Shown here in pieces: positions 33,498 through 41,991 of a DNA stretch of 64,000 nucleotides (positions are counted from its first letter, which is position 1; each line of letters begins with the position of its first letter). Location: the NCBI GenBank assembly GCA_035718275.1, contig DASTHI010000008.1, positions 101,229 through 165,228 of the forward strand, written 5' to 3'. The notes beneath the pieces were generated by a model. The model did not search any database. It saw only the letters and a program-made list of their open reading frames with translations, and was not told the DNA's origin. A program made the position numbers and the translations under genes. Source of the stretch: Pseudolabrys sp035718275 (lineage in GTDB: Bacteria > Pseudomonadota > Alphaproteobacteria > Rhizobiales > Xanthobacteraceae).

Positions 33498-33524
33498 TTA
33501 ACCATGAGCCCGGCAAAGTCTGCC
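33498..33524 (+). promoter_or_regulatory. CtrA half-site joined to an ftr-like palindrome before flgB
   Basis: TTAACCAT (33498-33505) is followed after three bases by CCCGGCAAAGTCTGCC (33509-33524). The pair lies 42-68 bp before the flgB GTG. In Caulobacter early flagellar promoters can carry a CtrA site for activation and an ftr site for repression by FlbD; this layout matches that plan, but the binding proteins are inferred. Confidence 0.55.
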
Positions 33525-33565
33525 TACTTCGGCGCATGCTGCAACGGGCATTCGGGGAGCGCACC

Positions 33566-33964
33566 GTGGCGATTACGGACATTCCAATTCTATCAATGCT
33601 CCACACGCGGCTTGGCTGGACTCAAGCGCGTCAACGGGTCCTCGCGGAAAACGTCGCCAATTCCGACACCCCGAATTTTCGCGCGCGCGATCTTGCGCCG
33701 CTCAAATTCGACGGCCCTGCCGCACCTCCGGCTGCACTTGCGCTGGCTCGCACGAGCAGCGGTCACATCGAGGGGGTGGGTTTGAGTCAGTCGCCATTCC
33801 CGGACGGGAATTCGCGCGTCTTCGAAGTGCGTCCGGCAGGCAACGCCGTAAGCCTCGAAGAAGAAATGATGAAAGTGGCAGCCAATCAGATGGATTTCCA
33901 GACCGCGACAGCTCTCTACACACGCAGCCTCAATCTCATCAAGACGGCGCTGGGCAAGCGTTGA
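33566..33964 (+). CDS. flgB: Flagellar proximal rod protein FlgB
   Basis: The 132-residue protein begins with GTG and reads AITDIPILSMLHTRLGWTQA, then RQRVLAENVANSDTPNFRAR, the rod signature, and ends MKVAANQMDFQTATALYTRS. The GTG at 33566 is preferred to upstream ATGs because GGGGAG is correctly placed and because rhizobial FlgB proteins start at this point. It is first in flgB-flgC-fliE-fliQ-fliR-flhB. Confidence 0.9.
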   Translation: MAITDIPILSMLHTRLGWTQARQRVLAENVANSDTPNFRARDLAPLKFDGPAAPPAALALARTSSGHIEGVGLSQSPFPDGNSRVFEVRPAGNAVSLEEEMMKVAANQMDFQTATALYTRSLNLIKTALGKR

Positions 33965-33981
33965 GACGGCTGGAGGTCGCA

Positions 33982-34392
33982 ATGGATTTCATCAAGACCC
34001 TGACCATCGCCGCTTCCGGGCTTCGCGCCCAGGCAGGCCGCATGCGCATTATCTCGGAAAATATCGCCAATGCGGACTCGACCCCGCAAAGGCCGGGCGT
34101 CGATCCTTATCGCCGAAAGATTCCGACGTTCCGCAGCGAGCTCGATCGAACGCTCGACACGCAATTGGTCGAACTCGGCAGGGTGCAAACCGACAACTCC
34201 GCCTTTCGCCTCAAATATGAGCCCGGACATCCCGCTGCCGACAGCAACGGGAACGTCAAATATCCGAACGTCAATCCGCTCGTCGAAATGACCGACATGC
34301 GCGAAGCTCAACGCTCGTATGAAGCCAATATCAATGTGATCAGTGCGACGCGCAGGATGATTCAACGTACGATCGACATCCTTAAAGCCTGA
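33982..34392 (+). CDS. flgC: Flagellar proximal rod protein FlgC
   Basis: The 136-residue sequence begins DFIKTLTIAASGLRAQAGRM with RIISENIANADSTP, contains VKYPNVNPLVEMTDMREAQR, and ends with ANINVISATRRMIQRTIDIL. Length and motifs are those of FlgC. A GGAGG ribosome site precedes the ATG at 33982, 17 bp after flgB. Confidence 0.94.
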   Translation: MDFIKTLTIAASGLRAQAGRMRIISENIANADSTPQRPGVDPYRRKIPTFRSELDRTLDTQLVELGRVQTDNSAFRLKYEPGHPAADSNGNVKYPNVNPLVEMTDMREAQRSYEANINVISATRRMIQRTIDILKA

Positions 34393-34406
34393 AAGGTGCA
34401 ATTGCC

Positions 34407-34733
34407 ATGGCAACGCCTCTAGCTGCCGCGAGCGCATACGCCAGCGCTGCTCGAATTGCGTCGGATTCATCATCTCTTGCCCTCGTGCGGCAACCCAGCG
34501 GTGCGAGCAGCGGAGAGACGAGCTTTGCCGCTGTGCTCAAGGACGCGATTGGCTCGGTCGTGGAAATGGGACGAAAATCGGATGCCGAGACACGAGCGGC
34601 TGCGACTGGGAAAGCCAATATCGTCGATGTGGTCACGGCGGTTTCGGAAACGGAGGTCGCCATCGATGCGGTGGTTGCCATCCGGGACCGCGTCATTCAG
34701 GCCTATGAAGATATAATGAAAATGCCCATCTGA
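34407..34733 (+). CDS. fliE: Flagellar hook-basal body complex protein FliE
   Basis: FliE joins the MS-ring to the rod. The 108-residue protein has a flexible Ala/Ser-rich start and the conserved C-terminal helices (ETSFAAVLKDAIGSVVEMGR, VVTAVSETEVAIDAVVAIRD, RVIQAYEDIMKMPI). It lies 14 bp after flgC. Confidence 0.92.
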   Translation: MATPLAAASAYASAARIASDSSSLALVRQPSGASSGETSFAAVLKDAIGSVVEMGRKSDAETRAAATGKANIVDVVTAVSETEVAIDAVVAIRDRVIQAYEDIMKMPI

Positions 34734-34745
34734 CGGGTGTACGTA

Positions 34746-35009
34746 ATGACCGGACCGGAAGTTCTCGATGTATCGCGCGATGCCATTATCACCCTCGTGA
34801 TCGTCGCGAGCCCGATCATGCTGGTTGGACTGGCGGTTGGTGTCGCGATCTCGCTGCTCCAGGCGCTGACCCAGATTCAGGAAATGACGATCGCATTCGT
34901 GCCGAAAATCCTGGCCATATTCCTGTCGCTGTTGATCGCTTTGCCGTTCATGGCCGAAAAACTTCATGCTGAAATGTTGCGCATAGCCGCGCGTATTATC
35001 AGCGGCTAA
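34746..35009 (+). CDS. fliQ: Flagellar export gate protein FliQ
   Basis: An 87-residue protein with two membrane helices, as in all FliQ: EVLDVSRDAIITLVIVASPI and KILAIFLSLLIALPFMAEKL, joined by the conserved loop LLQALTQIQEMTIAFVPK. The ATG at 34746 fits the family start; a GTG nine bases earlier is also possible. Confidence 0.93.
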   Translation: MTGPEVLDVSRDAIITLVIVASPIMLVGLAVGVAISLLQALTQIQEMTIAFVPKILAIFLSLLIALPFMAEKLHAEMLRIAARIISG

Positions 35010-35013
35010 CGCA

Positions 35014-35784
35014 ATGCGGATCGACGTCTCCTTTCTGCCGCCCCTGGCTGCTGCATTCATGCTCACATTCGCCCGCATCGGCGCAATGGCCATGTTGCTG
35101 CCCGGAATTGGCGAGCAAACGATGCCGTCACGGGTGAGACTTGGCATGGCACTGGTGCTCACCGCCATCCTGCTCCCTGCCCACCAGGCGGCCTACGCAA
35201 TCGATCTCAAAGCGCTGGGACCAGTGGTGATCCTTCTTTTCAAGGAATTGATCATCGGTGCCGTGCTGGGAATGACTGCGCGGCTCGCAGTCGCGGCGCT
35301 GCAGATCGCCGGATCGGTTGTTGCCCAGCAACTCGGTCTCGGGTTTGTCACGGCCGTCGATCCCACTCAGAATCAGCAGGGGCTTCTCGTCGGAAATTTT
35401 TTGACAGTGCTCGGCATTGCACTCGTCTTCGCGACTGATCTGCATCATCTGGCGATCGCGGCAATGAACGACAGTTACGAAATTTTTCGGCCCGGCGAGC
35501 TGCCGCTCATGGGCGATGCGGCAAACCACGTGACTCGTGTTGTCGCTACGGCTTTCCGGATAGGAATTCAGCTTACCGCGCCGTTCATCGTCTTCGGATT
35601 GCTGTTCAATCTCGGCCTTGGGCTGTTGTCGCGTTTGATTCCGCAAATGCAGGTCTTCTTCATTGGCCTTCCGCTCTCGATCATGCTGGGCCTGTTGCTG
35701 CTGCTGGTCGTGATCGGTGCCATGATGGGCACCTTTGTCGGCTATCTCGAGGGCGTGCTTTCTGATCTCGTGCGACACGGCTGA
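35014..35784 (+). CDS. fliR: Flagellar export gate protein FliR
   Basis: A 256-residue protein with about six membrane helices. It shows the FliR blocks TFARIGAMAMLLPGIGEQTM, FKELIIGAVLGMTARLAVAA, GLGFVTAVDPTQNQQGLLVG and GLLSRLIPQMQVFFIGLPLS. It forms the export channel with FliP and FliQ and contacts FlhB, encoded 12 bp downstream. Confidence 0.94.
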   Translation: MRIDVSFLPPLAAAFMLTFARIGAMAMLLPGIGEQTMPSRVRLGMALVLTAILLPAHQAAYAIDLKALGPVVILLFKELIIGAVLGMTARLAVAALQIAGSVVAQQLGLGFVTAVDPTQNQQGLLVGNFLTVLGIALVFATDLHHLAIAAMNDSYEIFRPGELPLMGDAANHVTRVVATAFRIGIQLTAPFIVFGLLFNLGLGLLSRLIPQMQVFFIGLPLSIMLGLLLLLVVIGAMMGTFVGYLEGVLSDLVRHG

Positions 35785-35796
35785 CCGGAATTCGGC

Positions 35797-36873
35797 ATGG
35801 CGGACGATTTCGGCGAATTCGACAAAACGGAAGAGCCGACACAAAAGCGGCTCGAAGAAGCATTAAAGCGCGGCGATGTCGTCAAAAGCCAGGAAGTCAA
35901 TTCCTGGTTTGTGATCGCCGGCGCGACGCTCGTCCTGATGGCTTTTTCCGGAGCCATGAGCAGAGACCTGGCAATGATCATGCGCGGGCTCATTGCAAAC
36001 TCATACGCGATAAGTATCGATGGTCAGGCGCTGCCGGGGCTTTTTCACAAGCTTGGCAGAGAGATGATTTCCGCAATCGCAATCCCGTTTCTCGTGCTCA
36101 TGCTCGCTGCGCTCGCGGGCAACATCCTTCAGCACCGTTTCGTCTGGTCTTTTCAAGCTGTGACCCCAAAGCTTTCCAAGATTTCACCGGCGGCGGGATT
36201 GAAGCGCATTTTTTCCAAACAAGCCTTGGCCAACCTGGCAAAGGGAATCGTGAAGGTGGCCTTGGTCGGAGGGGTGCTGATTGCGCTGATGTGGCCGGAG
36301 CGTGCGCTGCTGGAAGTGCTTACGCGCAGCGATCCGTCGGTGATCATGCCGATGTCACAGGGTCTCGCACTCAAGATGCTCGGCGCTGCCGTTGCGATGC
36401 TCGCTTTGGTAGCTGCTGCCGACTACCTCTTCCAGTATCGCCAGTGGCATGAGCGGCAGAAAATGTCGCTTCGAGAGGTCAAGGAAGAATTCAAGCAGAC
36501 CGAAGGCGACCCCGCGATCAAGGGCAAAATGAAGCAGGTTCGCCAGATTCGGATGCGCCGGCGCATGATCGCCGCAGTTCCGAAGGCGGCCGTGGTCATC
36601 ACCAACCCGACGCATTTCTCGGTCGCATTGCAGTACGAGCGCGGCATGGATGCGCCGATATGCGTTGCAAAGGGTGTCGATGCGATGGCTCTCAAGATCA
36701 GGGAGATCGCCGGCCAGCACTCGGTTCCCATTGTGGAAAACCCGCCCCTTGCTCGGGCCCTGCACGCCACCGTGGAGATCGATCAGCAAATTCCGCCCGA
36801 GCACTACAAGGCCGTTGCCGAGGTGATCGGGTATGTCATGCGGCTGCGGCGGATGAGATCGACGACGCGGTAG
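35797..36873 (+). CDS. flhB: Flagellar export switch protein FlhB
   Basis: FlhB controls the switch from hook to filament export. Four membrane helices are followed by the cytoplasmic domain with the autocleavage site AVVITNPTHFSVALQYERGM (NPTH) and the end PVVENPPLARALHATVEIDQ-like block (IVENPPLARAL). At 358 residues it is typical for rhizobia. cckA follows almost at once, which suggests joint transcription. Confidence 0.95.
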   Translation: MADDFGEFDKTEEPTQKRLEEALKRGDVVKSQEVNSWFVIAGATLVLMAFSGAMSRDLAMIMRGLIANSYAISIDGQALPGLFHKLGREMISAIAIPFLVLMLAALAGNILQHRFVWSFQAVTPKLSKISPAAGLKRIFSKQALANLAKGIVKVALVGGVLIALMWPERALLEVLTRSDPSVIMPMSQGLALKMLGAAVAMLALVAAADYLFQYRQWHERQKMSLREVKEEFKQTEGDPAIKGKMKQVRQIRMRRRMIAAVPKAAVVITNPTHFSVALQYERGMDAPICVAKGVDAMALKIREIAGQHSVPIVENPPLARALHATVEIDQQIPPEHYKAVAEVIGYVMRLRRMRSTTR

Positions 36874-36949
36874 GATGCCTGAGCATATCCATCGGGATCG
36901 GCGGGACTGGCACTTGCACCCAAGGGCCGGCTTAAGGCACTCAGAGGCT

Positions 36950-39538
36950 ATGGCGACTCACAACCGGTCAATGTCGGCAAGAGCGCAACCACGCGTAGAG
37001 GGCAAGAAGGCGTTCGACAACAGCCGGAACGCAGCCCGTGGCAGTTCCATGGGCTTGGTCCTCCTCGTTGCCATCGCATTGATCGCTGCGGCGGCGGGTC
37101 TGGTTTCTGTCGGACCCGAGTATGTGGAATCCTACGTTCTGATATTACTCGCGGTTCTCGGCACGATCGGCGTTTTCGCCTTGTTCGCGATGGCGTCAGG
37201 CATCATGCGGTTTGCAGCAGCGGACCAGGGCGATCCGCTTCTGAAAAGCGTCGTCGAGGGAGCCTTCGACGGAATCCTCGTCACCGATCAATCGGGACGC
37301 GTTCATTTTGCTAACAGAACATATCTCGAGCTGACCGCTGCGCCCGATTTGCGTTCCGTGCGGCCGATCGAACGCGTGTTCATCGGCGATCCGGACGTTT
37401 CCGAATCGATCTATCGGCTGCTGAAAGCCGCACGAGAGGGTCGCCGCCTGCAAGAAGAGGTGAGAATTACGAGCAGCAGGGGGGAAAGCGGCCGGTGGCT
37501 GCGGATGCGGGTGCGTCCGCTCGGAGAAAACCGGCGTGATTCGCGAATGACCGTGTGGTCAATAGCGGATGTGACCCGCGAGCGGGAACGCCAGGAAAAT
37601 GTGTTTCAGGAATTGCAGCACGCAATTGACTATCTCGATCACGCCCCCGCCGGTTTCTTCTCGGTCGATGGCGACGGGCAGATTGTTTATCTCAATGCGA
37701 CACTGGCATCATGGCTAGACCATGATCTTGCGCAGGTTGGTGCCGGCTCTCTCAAGCTGACTGACATCGTCGCGGGCGAGGGTGCCGCGTTGCTTACTAC
37801 CCTTAACGCAGCGCCCGGCGAAGTCATGACGGAGGTCCTGGATCTCGACCTCAAGACGCGCAGTGGCCGCCCGGTGCCGGTACGGCTTTTTCACAAAGTC
37901 GCCTTCGGCGCAGACGGATTTCCTGGCGCGTCGCGCACACTTGTGTTGAACCGTGCGCGGGATGACGGCAGCGACCCGCAGCGCGCCGCCGAAGTGCGTT
38001 TCATGCGTTTCTTCCAGAACACTCCGATGGCAATCGCGACCGTCGACAAGAGCGGGCGTATTGTGCGCAGCAACGCGCGCTTTGCACGAACCTTTGAGGG
38101 GCTGCTCAAGAGCGACGACAGATCGATCCTTTCGGTGGTTGCCCCGCGTGATCGGGCGGAGCTCGAGTCTGCGATCCGCAAGGCCGCGGAAGGTCAGGGC
38201 GATATTGCACCCGTGGAGGCGCTCCTCACAGGCGGTGCCGAACGATGGGCGAATTTTTTCGTGCTAGCTGTGGAAGAAGAAGATCGCGACGCGGAAGCGG
38301 CAATCGTTTATGCGCTGGAAACGACGGCGCAGCGCACGTTGGAGAATCGAATCCAGCAGCAGCAGAAAATGGAGTCCGTCGGTCAACTTGCGGGCGGTAT
38401 CGCGCACGACTTCAACAACGTGCTTTCCGCGATCATGATGGCGACCGACTTCTTGCTGAACGCGCACAAGCCGACCGATCCGTCCTTCAAGGACATCATG
38501 CAGATCAAGCAGAATGCGAATCGCGCGGCCGCTCTGGTGAGGCAGTTGCTCGCATTCTCGCGCAAGCAGACACTGCGGCCGCAGATTCTCGATCTGCGGG
38601 AGACGCTCAGCGATCTCGGGATGCTGCTGAAGCGCCTTATTGGCGAAAAGGTGGAGCTTGAGATCGTTCACGGGCGCGATCTGTGGCCAGTGAAAGCCGA
38701 CATTTCGCAGTTCGAGCAAGTCATCGTCAACCTTGCGGTGAACGCGCGCGACGCAATGCCTGGCGGTGGCAGACTGATCGTGCGCACCGGCAACGTGAGC
38801 GCCGATGAATGCGGAAACTTCGCGTACAAAGGGATGCCGAGGGCGGACTATGTTCTGGTTCAGGTCGAGGATACGGGCGCAGGGATTCCGCCAGAGATCA
38901 TCGAAAAGATCTTCGAGCCATTTTTTACGACCAAGGAGGTCGGCAAAGGGACCGGCCTTGGACTGTCGACCGTATACGGAATCGTGAAGCAGACGGGTGG
39001 CTTCATCTATGCCGATTCCGCGCCGGGCCGCACGGCATTCCGGATTTTCCTGCCGCGGCATGTCCCCGGCGTGCAAGACGCATCCCAGCAGATTGCCGAG
39101 ACTGAGGCCCCGGCCATTGCTGATGTGATGTCCGCAGCGGACAGCCTCGCGAAGACAGCCGTGGCCGATCTGACCGGCGAGGGGACAATACTGCTGGTCG
39201 AAGATGAAGAAGGCCTGCGCGCCCTTAACGCTCGGGGGCTGAGCTCACGCGGCTACACGGTGCTCGAGGCTGGGAACGGACTGGAGGCCATCGAAACGTT
39301 CGAAAAGCACGGGCATGTCGACCTGGTCGTATCGGACGTCGTAATGCCGGAGATGGATGGACCGACACTCCTGAAAGAGCTGCGGCAGCGGGATCCTGAC
39401 GTGAAAATCATATTCGTCTCCGGGTATGCGGAGGAGGCGTTCAGCAGGAACCTCCCCGGCCAGGAGCAATATGCCTTCCTCGCAAAACCATTTACGCTCA
39501 AACAGTTGGTTGCAGAAGTAAAGAAGACGCTTCAATGA
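36950..39538 (+). CDS. cckA: Cell-cycle hybrid histidine kinase CckA
   Basis: The 862-residue protein has two membrane helices near the start (LVLLVAIALIAAAAGLVSV and ESYVLILLAVLGTIGVFALF), PAS regions (from about 100 and 230), a dimerisation helix with phospho-acceptor His486 in GGIAHDFNNVL, an ATPase domain with NARDAMPGGG and GKGTGLGLSTVYGIV, and a receiver with Asp796 in VVSDVVMPEMDG. This plan is that of CckA, which via ChpT phosphorylates CtrA. CtrA-type sites occur at flagellar genes here. The start is uncertain (36875, 36950 or 36971, none with a good ribosome site). It follows flhB closely. Confidence 0.9.
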   Translation: MATHNRSMSARAQPRVEGKKAFDNSRNAARGSSMGLVLLVAIALIAAAAGLVSVGPEYVESYVLILLAVLGTIGVFALFAMASGIMRFAAADQGDPLLKSVVEGAFDGILVTDQSGRVHFANRTYLELTAAPDLRSVRPIERVFIGDPDVSESIYRLLKAAREGRRLQEEVRITSSRGESGRWLRMRVRPLGENRRDSRMTVWSIADVTRERERQENVFQELQHAIDYLDHAPAGFFSVDGDGQIVYLNATLASWLDHDLAQVGAGSLKLTDIVAGEGAALLTTLNAAPGEVMTEVLDLDLKTRSGRPVPVRLFHKVAFGADGFPGASRTLVLNRARDDGSDPQRAAEVRFMRFFQNTPMAIATVDKSGRIVRSNARFARTFEGLLKSDDRSILSVVAPRDRAELESAIRKAAEGQGDIAPVEALLTGGAERWANFFVLAVEEEDRDAEAAIVYALETTAQRTLENRIQQQQKMESVGQLAGGIAHDFNNVLSAIMMATDFLLNAHKPTDPSFKDIMQIKQNANRAAALVRQLLAFSRKQTLRPQILDLRETLSDLGMLLKRLIGEKVELEIVHGRDLWPVKADISQFEQVIVNLAVNARDAMPGGGRLIVRTGNVSADECGNFAYKGMPRADYVLVQVEDTGAGIPPEIIEKIFEPFFTTKEVGKGTGLGLSTVYGIVKQTGGFIYADSAPGRTAFRIFLPRHVPGVQDASQQIAETEAPAIADVMSAADSLAKTAVADLTGEGTILLVEDEEGLRALNARGLSSRGYTVLEAGNGLEAIETFEKHGHVDLVVSDVVMPEMDGPTLLKELRQRDPDVKIIFVSGYAEEAFSRNLPGQEQYAFLAKPFTLKQLVAEVKKTLQ

Positions 39539-39549
39539 GGCCTCTTGAC

Positions 39550-39564
39550 CCCCGCGCGGCGGGG
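39550..39564. terminator. Short hairpin between convergent cckA and the DUF3309 gene
   Basis: CCCCGC/GCGGGG with a three-base loop lies between the stops of two converging genes. Without a T-run it is a weak candidate. Confidence 0.3.
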
Positions 39565-39571
39565 CGAGGAT

Positions 39572-39727
39572 CTAAACCCGCCCCGTGAGCGCCAGGATAA
39601 GGACCACGATGAGGAGAATTCCGAATAAGCCAGACGGCCCGTAGCCCCAGCCAGTGCTGTAGGGCCAGCGCGGGAAGGCGCCAATGAGAGCCAGAATAAG
39701 TAGAATGATCAGGATGGTGCCGAGCAT
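39572..39727 (-). CDS. DUF3309 small membrane protein
   Basis: A 51-residue protein with two hydrophobic helices (LGTILIILLILALIGAFPRW and LFGILLIVVLILALTGRV) around an aromatic, glycine-rich turn WPYSTGWGYGPSG. This is the DUF3309 pattern, common in Rhizobiales and often stress-induced; no molecular role is known. AGGGG lies before the ATG. Convergent with cckA. Confidence 0.85.
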   Translation of the reverse strand: MLGTILIILLILALIGAFPRWPYSTGWGYGPSGLFGILLIVVLILALTGRV

Positions 39728-39901
39728 CGTTTGCCCCTCTTGTGCAGGCACTCGCTCCCGCGATCGCGTGGAACTGGAGAGCCCGCGGCAACAACGAGTT
39801 TCTCATTCTATTGTTCCCGCACGGGTTCCCGCTTGGCCGCTGAAAAGGCTTCGTGCGGAAGACCAGTCGCCGCGGGCTACTTGTTGGTTTTGGCGGGCTT
39901 C

Positions 39902-40162
39902 TTACCGGCAGGATTGGGCAAGGCGCAGCTTTGCGAACATGTGAAATTCAAACCGGCAGGGGAACGGGCCGGAATCGAACCCGGGGGCCCGGTCCATCAG
40001 GTAGTCCCGTTCGAGTAATGCCCCCGCCGGCCCGATATTGATGTCCGTGTCCTTCCGAACGAGCATCACTGGCGGCGGCCTGAGTGAATCGACCGGAGCG
40101 GGCTTCGCAGTTGCGGTCGCGGCGAACCCAAAAATGCATGCAAGGGCGACTGCGCCTTTCAT
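39902..40162 (-). CDS. Short exported protein, unrecognised
   Basis: From an ATG at 40162 the frame gives 86 residues with a signal peptide (KGAVALACIFGFAATATAKP) and a mature part without a known domain. The ribosome site is poor and the last 20 residues are unusual, so the gene model is tentative. Confidence 0.4.
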   Translation of the reverse strand: MKGAVALACIFGFAATATAKPAPVDSLRPPPVMLVRKDTDINIGPAGALLERDYLMDRAPGFDSGPFPCRFEFHMFAKLRLAQSCR

Positions 40163-40375
40163 GACTTGGGTGGCCGGAACCCGACGATCGTCTTTGAGGC
40201 TGCCGAATACCATTTGCAGAGGAGAAGCCGGCGGCCAATTAAGCGTTCCTGGAACACCTCATGATATCCACGTGAAGGAATGCCGTTCTTTCGCCTCGAC
40301 TTCATGGCGCAAGCCGCCTCTTACAAATTGGGCGGTGTGTTATTATTCTTTCCGGAATTCTCAGGAGAGCCGGTG

Positions 40376-41296
40376 ATGCGCCAGCGCTTCCTCATTGCCC
40401 TTGCCGTGTTCTCGGCGGCGCTGTTCTTTGTTGCCGCTGATGCGCATGCGCGTGCGGGCGGCGGTTTCTCTGCTGGCAGCAGAGGAATGCGAACTTTCTC
40501 GCCTCCGCCGGTTACCCGGACGGCGCCGAATCCGGCGGTTCCGGTTCAGCGGACGGTCACGCAGCCGTCGAACGCCGCAACCACTGGACAGGCTTCCACG
40601 GTCCGGCCCGGCCTGTTCGGTGGCGGCCTCCTTGGCGGAGTTGCTGCTGGCTTCCTTGGCGCCGGTCTGTTCGGACTTCTCTTTGGTCACGGCATGTTCG
40701 GTGGCATGGCAGGGTTCGCCTCGCTGTTGGGTCTGCTGTTGCAGATCGTCCTGATCGTTCTCGTTGCGCGGCTTCTGTTTACGTGGTGGCAGCGGCGAAA
40801 CGCTCCCGTGCCCGCTTATGCAAGCGGCGCTCCGGGCCGGAGCCATTCGTTCACAGGACTCGGAAGCATGTTCGGTGCGAACACACTGTCGGGCGCGCCG
40901 ATCACAATTCAGAAATCGGATTATGACAGCTTCGAACGGCTGCTCGGTGAGATTCAAAAAGCCTATTCGGATGAGGACATCGATTCGCTCCGGGGGAAAG
41001 TGACTCCGGAAATGCTCTCGTACTTTTCCGAGCAGTTGTCGCAAAATGCGAGCCGCGGACTCGTAAACAAGGTTGATGCCGTCAAGCTCCTGCAGGGAGA
41101 TCTGGCGGAGGCCTGGCGCGAAGGCTCCATGGAATATGCGACTGTCGCCATGCGATTTGCTCTTTCCGATCGCTTGATCGAGCGATCTAGCGGCCGGACG
41201 GTTGAGGGCGGTGAGCCTGAAGAGGTGACGGAGCTGTGGACATTCATGCGCTCGCGCGAGGGCGCGTGGTTGCTCTCGGCGATACAGCAGGTTTGA
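40376..41296 (+). CDS. Tim44-like domain protein
   Basis: The 306-residue protein has a signal peptide (RQRFLIALAVFSAALFFVAA), a Thr/Pro-rich stretch, a glycine-rich membrane region (LLGGVAAGFLGAGLFGLLFG, then LLGLLLQIVLIVLVARLLF), and a C-terminal Tim44/TimA-like domain of about 130 residues (YDSFERLLGEIQKAYSDEDI ... VTELWTFMRSREGAWLLSAI, abbreviated). In alphaproteobacteria these proteins are envelope-associated and poorly understood. The ATG at 40376 has AGGAG upstream. It stands alone. Confidence 0.8.
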   Translation: MRQRFLIALAVFSAALFFVAADAHARAGGGFSAGSRGMRTFSPPPVTRTAPNPAVPVQRTVTQPSNAATTGQASTVRPGLFGGGLLGGVAAGFLGAGLFGLLFGHGMFGGMAGFASLLGLLLQIVLIVLVARLLFTWWQRRNAPVPAYASGAPGRSHSFTGLGSMFGANTLSGAPITIQKSDYDSFERLLGEIQKAYSDEDIDSLRGKVTPEMLSYFSEQLSQNASRGLVNKVDAVKLLQGDLAEAWREGSMEYATVAMRFALSDRLIERSSGRTVEGGEPEEVTELWTFMRSREGAWLLSAIQQV

Positions 41297-41322
41297 CGCG
41301 CAGTTCGCGGCGAGGCGAACGC

Positions 41323-41664
41323 TCAGGCGGGCTCCGTTGCCGGGCAGGCCGTTTTTTTTGCGATGTCCTCGGTGGATGAAGGTGAGAGGCTGGCGCGGAT
41401 TCGTTCATCGAGTCTTGTCTCGAATTTCACCCCAAGTTCGCGAGGTTTACGCCAAATCACGCGACAACGTCGCTTGGTGCATGCGTTCTCGGCAAACAGC
41501 AGCACAAACAGTTCGGGTATGGTTTCAGAATCCGGTACGTTGATGCGGGCGCCCCGCTGCGAGATGTCTGAAACTGAACAGCCGCAGCGGCGGCCCTCCG
41601 CAAGCACGATCCAAGCGTTGCGGAGCATCCGATGCCGTCGCGCTTTTCGTCTATCCCCGCGCAC
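41323..41664 (-). CDS. PilZ domain protein
   Basis: A stand-alone PilZ domain of 113 residues, with the c-di-GMP-binding arginines in RRKARRHR near residue 5 and the second motif SVSDISQRGARI near residue 32 (D/N-x-S-x-x-G). Such proteins sense c-di-GMP and often adjust motility or polysaccharide output. The target is unknown. It is convergent with the Tim44-like gene. Confidence 0.75.
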   Translation of the reverse strand: MRGDRRKARRHRMLRNAWIVLAEGRRCGCSVSDISQRGARINVPDSETIPELFVLLFAENACTKRRCRVIWRKPRELGVKFETRLDERIRASLSPSSTEDIAKKTACPATEPA

Positions 41665-41935
41665 GTTCGCCCTCTCTCCGTTACAAATGATCGAGTTTAG
41701 CTCTCACCTCGCGTTTCCCCTCGGATTGCGTCGGCGCCAGCACCTGACGGTAACAAATAGCGTTTACAAATTCATAAAATGTTATCCGATTCGAAACGAT
41801 TGAATTGACCGCCGTTGACCTCGTTGACAAATACGTTTATGCCGCCGCCCGCAACCTGGTTTTCGGCTTAACTTGCTGCCACGCTCCCTGTTTTGGGCTG
41901 CGCTCAAGTGAACTCCCAAAAACTTGGCTTGTGAC

Positions 41936-41961
41936 CGTTAGCGCGAATGAACGCGCTAACG
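41936..41961. promoter_or_regulatory. Ten-base inverted repeat in the cspA leader
   Basis: CGTTAGCGCG and CGCGCTAACG pair perfectly around AATGAA, ending 30 bp before the cspA ATG. In RNA it would make a stable stem just upstream of the ribosome site; in DNA it could be an operator. The 327-bp gap before cspA shows no other gene. Confidence 0.55.
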
Positions 41962-41991
41962 TTCAACAGGAAGCGTGAAAGGAAACTATTG

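Noticed and set aside
39960..40030. tRNA-like T-arm (GGGTTCGATTCCGG on the minus strand) near 39.97 kb
   Set aside because: No matching acceptor, D or anticodon stems can be built and the T stem pairs only over four bases; it lies in a plausible coding frame.
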